Of a stretch of 64,000 bases of DNA, positions 59,320 to 64,000 are shown one piece after another; the first letter of the stretch is position 1; every line of letters begins with the position of its first letter. The notes below the pieces were generated by a model that worked only from the letters and a program-made list of their open reading frames with translations, searched no databases and was not told the DNA's origin. A program made the translations under genes and the position numbers. Source of the stretch: JAMXLO01 sp963799415. GTDB lineage: Bacteria; Pseudomonadota; Alphaproteobacteria; Acetobacterales; Acetobacteraceae. The DNA is taken from NCBI GenBank assembly GCA_963799415.1, contig CAWCXI010000034.1, positions 248,001-312,000 of the forward strand, given 5' to 3'.

Positions 59320-59855
59320 AGAGCTTTCGCAGCCTCGTCGTGCTCAAGCGTCCCCAGCAGCAACTTTGGGCAGCCATGCGCGACCACCTGGCCGACTTCG
59401 CTGGAAGTATCGACGATATCGAAAGCGTTCGACAGATCGAGCGGTCGACAGACGCCAACGGCATCGTCCACATCGTGAATGAATGGCGCATCCGTCAGCA
59501 GATTCCGGCCGCTATTCGCACCATGATGAAGATTGGAGAAATGGGCTGGATCGATCGCAATAGTTGGCATACCGACACCGGCACATGTTCATGGAGTATT
59601 GAACCGAACTTTCTCCGCGAGTTCATCTCCTGCTCCGGTGAGACGGCGTTCAGCACGGCAATGGCAGGGCGAGGAACCCGGGTCACGTTTGCCGGCGAGC
59701 TCGACCTCAAGCCGGGCTTGCTCGGTTCACTGGCCGGCATCGAACCTATGGTGTCCGGCTTTATCGAATCGATCGTGACCACCATCATTCCGCGCAATCT
59801 GCGCGCTGTTGCAGAAGCCGCAGCGGCATTTGAGTTGCCGCAGGACGACACCTAA
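59316..59855 (+). CDS. SRPBCC-like protein
   Basis: A 179-residue protein starting at TTG 59316, which overlaps the SDR stop (TTGA). GGAG lies about 10 bases before. Strands and the long C-terminal helix (GFIESIVTTIIPRNLRAVAEA) fit a START/SRPBCC fold that binds hydrophobic ligands. It resembles the C-terminal half of the DUF362 protein in organisation. Its stop overlaps the convergent beta-propeller gene by four bases. No signal peptide. Confidence 0.7.
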   Translation: MKSFRSLVVLKRPQQQLWAAMRDHLADFAGSIDDIESVRQIERSTDANGIVHIVNEWRIRQQIPAAIRTMMKIGEMGWIDRNSWHTDTGTCSWSIEPNFLREFISCSGETAFSTAMAGRGTRVTFAGELDLKPGLLGSLAGIEPMVSGFIESIVTTIIPRNLRAVAEAAAAFELPQDDT

Positions 59856-61141
59856 CCGAGCAAAACGCTGTGGTGAAAGCCAAGCCGCGGATCGGCGAGT
59901 GGAGACAGCCATGGGAAGTAGTTCTGCAGCTCTGGCATCGGAACGCGAATTCGTACTTCGCCCGCTGGATAATCATAGATCGTTATGCAGTTCAGCCCGC
60001 GATTCGCAGTGAATAACAACGACTGATCGGCGGAGAGCTGGCACGCATAAATCGAGTCAAGCAGGCTGAACCGGCTCACCCGCAACGCTCCGAGAAAATG
60101 CCGGCTGTTTGTCGCAAAGCTGCCGCGTGCGAATGCTTCGTAGATCTGCGTTGTGACCTCGCGCGGGCGTGCCAGATGCGCCGCCAGATCAGGTCGCTCG
60201 TCGATGATGCGGAACCGGGCAAAATTGTCGAGCTCGATCGCGATGATCGACTGGCTACCGCCGTTGCAGAAGATCAGCTCGCTGTCGGACAGCGTGATAT
60301 CGGAGTTGATGTGAGCTGGGATTTCCCGGCCTGCGGCCCAATGCCGAATGACACGCTTCTCCCGCGCATCGATCTCGAACGCATACTCCTTGAGATAAGC
60401 CATGCCCCACTCGTGATAGTCGTGGTTATCCTGGGGCGCGACGCGGAAAGAAACCGCGTAGAAGATGTCGTCGCGGGGGTGCACAGCGACATGCCAGCAT
60501 GTTGCCGGCAATTGGAGCACGGCAACGCGATCGGTGCGGCGGTCCCAGATGCCGACGTGACGAGCCTCACCCAGCGCGGCGTCGGCTGGGTTATCCATCG
60601 AGCCATACACAATGTAGCGCCCGGATGCGGTTCGCTTCATGCCATGAGGCAGCTTGACCCCATGCGGCACCAGGCGCTTTGGATTCGCCAGATCACCCAG
60701 TCGAAACGCATAGAAATGCTCGCCGATGGGCGTGATAATCTCGTCATCCGACAGCCAGACAACATGGGTACTGCCTTGCAGCGAAGTGCGTGCTGTCTCG
60801 AAGCGCAATGTTGAGATACGTTCAATCTCGCTGAGCGTTCTTGCATCATAGAACAGCAGATGCTGGCCGGCGTTGCCGAGATAACCGACCGTGCCCGATG
60901 GATTGACCGACACCGCGTGCCCGGCGGCGATGCCGTCGAAATACATAATTTTGTAGGCATGCCGGTTGCCCACGGGATCGAACAGGAACAGGCAGACGCC
61001 GGCCATGCCCTCAAGGCCGTTGATACCGTTGCCATCGAGCGCGATGTGAAAAGCGTACGGGTAGCCCTTTACGCCCGCTGGTTCGCTGCGCGATCGGGTG
61101 CGCGTTGCGCGCGGGGCCCGTTGTCCGACTGCCCGTGCCAA
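59852..61141 (-). CDS. Beta-propeller protein of unknown function
   Basis: A 429-residue protein with repeated strands: VNPSGTVGYLGNAGQHLLFYDARTLS, VHPRDDIFYAVSFRV, ANRGLNCITIYDYPAG. It carries several His at blade edges (WHVAVHP, YHEWGMAY, AHINSDI, FHHSVLLG), which could be metal ligands, as in carotenoid oxygenase or selenium-binding-type propellers, but the family is not recognised. Its start lies 4 bp after the zur stop on the same strand, so it may be cotranscribed with zur. It converges on the SRPBCC gene with a 4-bp overlap. Confidence 0.65.
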   Translation of the reverse strand: MARAVGQRAPRATRTRSRSEPAGVKGYPYAFHIALDGNGINGLEGMAGVCLFLFDPVGNRHAYKIMYFDGIAAGHAVSVNPSGTVGYLGNAGQHLLFYDARTLSEIERISTLRFETARTSLQGSTHVVWLSDDEIITPIGEHFYAFRLGDLANPKRLVPHGVKLPHGMKRTASGRYIVYGSMDNPADAALGEARHVGIWDRRTDRVAVLQLPATCWHVAVHPRDDIFYAVSFRVAPQDNHDYHEWGMAYLKEYAFEIDAREKRVIRHWAAGREIPAHINSDITLSDSELIFCNGGSQSIIAIELDNFARFRIIDERPDLAAHLARPREVTTQIYEAFARGSFATNSRHFLGALRVSRFSLLDSIYACQLSADQSLLFTANRGLNCITIYDYPAGEVRIRVPMPELQNYFPWLSPLADPRLGFHHSVLLG

Positions 61142-61145
61142 TCAA

Positions 61146-61658
61146 TCAGCCATTCGCGCCATTGCGGGCCCGGTTCGGAGGTGCGGTGCGGCACGTGGTG
61201 CACAGCCCCTCGGCCTCGATGGTCGCATTGCTGATACTGAAACCTGCTTCCTTCGCCGCCCGCGCCAGAACCGCGGACACGTCATGATCCTGCATCTCCA
61301 CCACCCGCCCGCACTTGCGGCAGATCAGGAATTGCGCCGCATGAGTATGGCTCTCGCCGTCAGGATCGACCGTACAGCCGGCGATGCAGCCGACAAACGC
61401 GGATAGCCGCTCCACGCGATGGATCAGCCCCTGCTCCAGCAGGAAGTCGAGGGTCCGGTATACTGTGGGCGGCGCCGCGCTGCGCCGCGTCTGGCGCAGC
61501 CGGTCCAGCAGGCCGTAAGCGCCCGTGGGTGATGCGGCATCCAGGATCATGCCGAGTACGTGCCGACGCAGTTCCGTCAGGTTCGCACCCCGATGCTCAC
61601 AGATCGCCTCGGCTCGATTGAGCATCGCCTCGGTCCGTCGCGAGAACTCAGCCGCCAT
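61146..61658 (-). CDS. zur: Zinc uptake regulator Zur (Fur family)
   Basis: A 170-residue Fur-family repressor. The N-terminal winged helix has LTELRRHVLGMILDAASPTGAYGLLDRL and APPTVYRTLDFLLEQGLI. The C-terminal metal region has HTHAAQFLICRKCG and GLCTTCR, two CXXC pairs for structural zinc, and a His-rich sensing site. It represses zinc uptake when zinc is plentiful. ATG 61658 is chosen with GAGGGG in front rather than the upstream Met. It is divergent from znuA across a Zur-like palindrome. Confidence 0.92.
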   Translation of the reverse strand: MAAEFSRRTEAMLNRAEAICEHRGANLTELRRHVLGMILDAASPTGAYGLLDRLRQTRRSAAPPTVYRTLDFLLEQGLIHRVERLSAFVGCIAGCTVDPDGESHTHAAQFLICRKCGRVVEMQDHDVSAVLARAAKEAGFSISNATIEAEGLCTTCRTAPPNRARNGANG

Positions 61659-61713
61659 CCGATCCCCTCTGTCGACGTCGCAGCTTAGCATGCCCATCGA
61701 TGGTTGCGCGCTC

Positions 61714-61732
61714 TATGTTACAGTATTACATA
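61714..61732. promoter_or_regulatory. Zur-box-like palindrome in the zur-znuA gap
   Basis: TATGTTACAGTATTACATA is an inverted repeat around a central G, with seven of nine arm positions matching. It resembles known Zur operators in size and AT-rich base content, and lies 29 bp before the znuA start and 56 bp before that of zur. It probably lets zinc-loaded Zur block both directions. Confidence 0.65.
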
Positions 61733-61760
61733 TCATCTCGAATTGCCCTACGAGGCCGGC

Positions 61761-62639
61761 ATGGTGGCACTATATGCGTTGACCGTCATTCTAGCCGTGC
61801 TCGCCGGCCCCGCTGCGGCACAGATCCCGGGCAACGCCCCCGGTATCGTCGCCGCCGAGAACTTTTACGGCGACGTCGCGCAACAACTGGCGGGCAACAA
61901 CACCGCGGTCACCAGCATCCTGAGCAACCCCGACCAGGACCCACATCTGTTTGAGGCAAGTCCTTCGGTTGCTCGCCACCTGTCAGGCGCCGCCATCGTG
62001 ATCTACAATGGCGCTGATTACGATCCGTGGATGACAAAGCTGCTCGCCGCCACGCGGTCGCCAAACCGCGAGATCATTGTCGTTGCCGATCTCGTGCACA
62101 GGAGGGCAGGCGACAATCCGCATCTCTGGTACGATCCGGCCACAATGCCGATCTTTGCCAAGGCGTTGGCGAAGGCACTATCGGACCGTGAGCCGCCACG
62201 CAGGAACGACTATGACGAGAGGCTGCGCGCCTTCCTCGCCTCGTTGCAGCCACTGGACGCGAAGATCGCGGAACTGCGCCAGAAATTCGACGGCATCCCG
62301 GTGACCGCCACCGAGCCAGTGTTCGGCTATATGGCGGCGGCGCTGGGCTTCAGGATGCGGAATGAGCGCTTCCAACTCACCGTGATGAACGGCTCCGAAC
62401 CGCGCGCCTCCGACGTGGCCGCCTTCGAGAATGATCTCCGCAATCATGCCGTCCGGCTATTCTTCTACAACAGTCAGGCGTCCGATACCGCGGCGCAGCG
62501 TCTGGTGCGGATAGCCACGCAATCGAGGGTTCCTGTCGTTGGTGTGACCGAGACCGAGCCGCCTGGAAAGCGTTACCAGGACTGGATGATGGGCGAACTC
62601 GATGCGATCGCTCAGGCACTGTCCGGCAGGCCACAGTGA
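61761..62639 (+). CDS. znuA: Zinc ABC transporter substrate-binding protein
   Basis: A 292-residue periplasmic protein of the cluster 9 (metal-binding) family. The signal peptide (MVALYALTVILAVLAGPAAAQ) is followed by AENFYGDVAQQLAGNN and DPHLFEASP. The metal ligands are probably His in DPHLFE and NPHLWYDP, plus a late Glu/Asp. The His-rich loop seen in many ZnuA proteins is absent. ATG 61761 starts the signal peptide. It is the first gene of znuA-znuC-znuB, with GTGA overlap to znuC. Confidence 0.92.
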   Translation: MVALYALTVILAVLAGPAAAQIPGNAPGIVAAENFYGDVAQQLAGNNTAVTSILSNPDQDPHLFEASPSVARHLSGAAIVIYNGADYDPWMTKLLAATRSPNREIIVVADLVHRRAGDNPHLWYDPATMPIFAKALAKALSDREPPRRNDYDERLRAFLASLQPLDAKIAELRQKFDGIPVTATEPVFGYMAAALGFRMRNERFQLTVMNGSEPRASDVAAFENDLRNHAVRLFFYNSQASDTAAQRLVRIATQSRVPVVGVTETEPPGKRYQDWMMGELDAIAQALSGRPQ

Positions 62640-63451
62640 GCGCCATCGAATTTGTCGGGGCGACGCTGGCATTCGGCGCCAGAAAGGTGCTGGCCGGCAT
62701 CGATCTCGCAATCCGCGATAATGAATTCGTCGGCGTGCTCGGACCCAATGGATCGGGCAAGACCACGTTGATGCGCGCGATACTCGGCCTGATGGCACCG
62801 CGCAGCGGCACGATCCGTGTGCTGGGCAAGCCTGTGGCTCGCGGCAATCCCGCCATCGGCTACATGCCGCAGACGCGTAGTGCGCTGGATCAGCTTCGCC
62901 TCTCCGGCTGGGATTTCGTCGCCAGTGGCGTCGGCGGACATCGTTGGGGCCTGCCGTTGCTCGGTCGAGCGAACCGTCAGGAGGTCGCCTGGGCGTTGGA
63001 GCGAGTGCAGGCGACCGATCTTGCGCGACGGCCGCTCGCTGAGACCTCAGGTGGCGAGCGCCAGCGTCTCCTCCTCGCGCAGGCGCTGCTCGGGCGACCG
63101 CACTTGCTGCTGCTGGATGAACCGCTGATCAGCCTGGATCCGCACCATCAGCGCGCCGTTGTCGAGCTGACCCGTTCGTTGCAGCAGGAACTCGGCATCA
63201 CTGTGCTGTTCAGCGCGCACGAGCTCAATCCGCTGCTGGGCGTGCTCGATCGTGTTCTCTACCTCGGCCAGGGTCATGCCGCGCTCGGTTCGGTTGAGGA
63301 CGTGGTCACCGGCCCGGTGCTGTCACGGCTCTACGGCTCAGAGATCGACGTTGTGCGGCTGAATGGCCGGATTTTCGTCATGTCGGGCGGCCACGATGTC
63401 GAGCACGATGCCCACCAGCATGACCACAGTGGACACCATGTTCACGTATGA
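62636..63451 (+). CDS. znuC: Zinc ABC transporter ATP-binding protein
   Basis: A 271-residue ABC ATPase. Walker A GPNGSGKTTLMRA, signature ETSGGERQRLLLAQALLG, Walker B LLLLDEPLISLD and the switch His FSAHELNPLL are all in order. A His-rich end (GGHDVEHDAHQHDHSGHH) may bind zinc. The start is GTG 62636, overlapping the znuA stop (GTGA). It powers ZnuB/ZnuA zinc import across the inner membrane. Confidence 0.95.
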   Translation: MSAIEFVGATLAFGARKVLAGIDLAIRDNEFVGVLGPNGSGKTTLMRAILGLMAPRSGTIRVLGKPVARGNPAIGYMPQTRSALDQLRLSGWDFVASGVGGHRWGLPLLGRANRQEVAWALERVQATDLARRPLAETSGGERQRLLLAQALLGRPHLLLLDEPLISLDPHHQRAVVELTRSLQQELGITVLFSAHELNPLLGVLDRVLYLGQGHAALGSVEDVVTGPVLSRLYGSEIDVVRLNGRIFVMSGGHDVEHDAHQHDHSGHHVHV

Positions 63452-64000
63452 CTTCATGCAGAACGCGTTCGCTGCCGCCTGTGTCGTGGGGGTGGTCTGC
63501 GGCCTGGTCGGATATTTCCTCGTGCTGCGCGCTCAGACATTTGCCGGTCATGCGCTGTCGCATGTCGGCTTCGCCGGAGCCACGGGGGCGGTGCTGATCG
63601 GCATCTCGCCACTCTGGGGCCTGATCGCCATGACGCTCGCGGCAGGCATCGGCATGGGCCTGCTCGGCGAGAAGCTGCACCAGCGCGATGTGGCAATCGG
63701 CATCGTGCTGTCGCTATCCATGGGTCTCGGCCTGTTGTTTCTAAACTTCTTCAACTCCTATGCCACACAGGCAACGACGCTGTTGTTCGGCAACATCCTG
63801 GGAATCGATGCCGCGACCGTCTGGACGCTGCTGTTGCTTGGCATTGCCGCCATCGTGGCACTCGCAGTTATCGCGCGGCCACTGCTGTTCGCCAGCCTCC
63901 AGCCCGAGCTCGCCGAGGCGAAGGGGGTGTCGCTGCGACTGCTGTCGGTACTGTTCCTGGCCATTGTCGCGATCGGCGTCGCGCAATGCGTGCAGATCGT
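63438..64000 (+). CDS. znuB: Zinc ABC transporter permease (runs off the window)
   Basis: At least 187 residues of a multi-pass permease: ACVVGVVCGLVGYFLVLRAQTFAGHALSH-type opening, LIAMTLAAGIGMGLLGEKL, VAIGIVLSLSMGLGLLFL, and VWTLLLLGIAAIVALAVIA. The conserved LSHVGFAG and AEAKGVSLR pieces are present. The frame is open to the end of the window. ATG 63438 overlaps the end of znuC by 14 bases; ATG 63420 and 63408 in the same frame are other possible starts. It forms the pore for ZnuA-delivered zinc. Confidence 0.92.
   Translation, partial: MFTYDFMQNAFAAACVVGVVCGLVGYFLVLRAQTFAGHALSHVGFAGATGAVLIGISPLWGLIAMTLAAGIGMGLLGEKLHQRDVAIGIVLSLSMGLGLLFLNFFNSYATQATTLLFGNILGIDAATVWTLLLLGIAAIVALAVIARPLLFASLQPELAEAKGVSLRLLSVLFLAIVAIGVAQCVQI

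Overview
The window is a GC-rich, gene-dense bacterial chromosome segment. The housekeeping genes look alphaproteobacterial, most likely Rhodospirillales and plausibly Acetobacteraceae. This rests on gene content and order: hflK-hflC-degP, divergent mrp, convergent rpoD/dnaG, gatB/yqeY-like divergent from carA-carB-greA, and a Zur/Znu locus. Species cannot be named from the sequence. No rRNA, tRNA or CRISPR array was seen.

Layout. 1-5.6 kb is an accessory block: the end of a chromate transporter, a Cj0069-family ATP-grasp-like gene, a frameshifted double-DUF1259 gene, and a secreted beta-propeller gene split by a complete 1,954-bp IS1634-family element with a 6-bp target duplication. It abuts a truncated gamma-glutamyltransferase remnant. 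5.6-10.9 kb holds envelope protease/quality-control genes and the Fe-S carrier Mrp. 11.4-15.2 kb is a patch of small metabolic genes: a cytochrome P460-like relic, an Asp-nucleophile alpha/beta hydrolase, a DipZ-like thioredoxin, an MSAD-like tautomerase, a cupin and a GNAT. 15.2-18.0 kb is a WYL-regulator operon ending in a crotonase and a radical SAM enzyme. 18-29.9 kb carries YqgE, a peroxiredoxin, NAD synthetase, a large two-headed glycosyltransferase, small stress-type proteins and two frameshifted genes.

30-41 kb is core: rpoD, dnaG, carA, carB, greA and a threonine dehydratase. CarA carries an extra N-terminal helix-turn-helix domain, the upstream region holds a perfect 11-bp inverted repeat, and a small winged-helix-like gene sits between carA and carB. 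41-51 kb has luciferase-like oxidoreductases, purH, two exopolysaccharide-type genes, rpe, rsmB and a secreted phosphoesterase. 51.4-56 kb is an oxygenase cluster with many frameshifts. 56-61 kb is an unusual DUF362 / epimerase / SRPBCC operon facing a beta-propeller gene. 61-64 kb is zur divergent from znuA-znuC-znuB with a Zur-box-like palindrome between them.

Two general points. First, about a dozen reading-frame breaks occur in otherwise intact genes, and every one is consistent with one extra base, so part of the apparent gene decay may be sequencing or assembly error. Second, the best candidates for undescribed biology are the helix-turn-helix-CarA fusion with its palindromic upstream region, and the DUF362-SRPBCC cluster.
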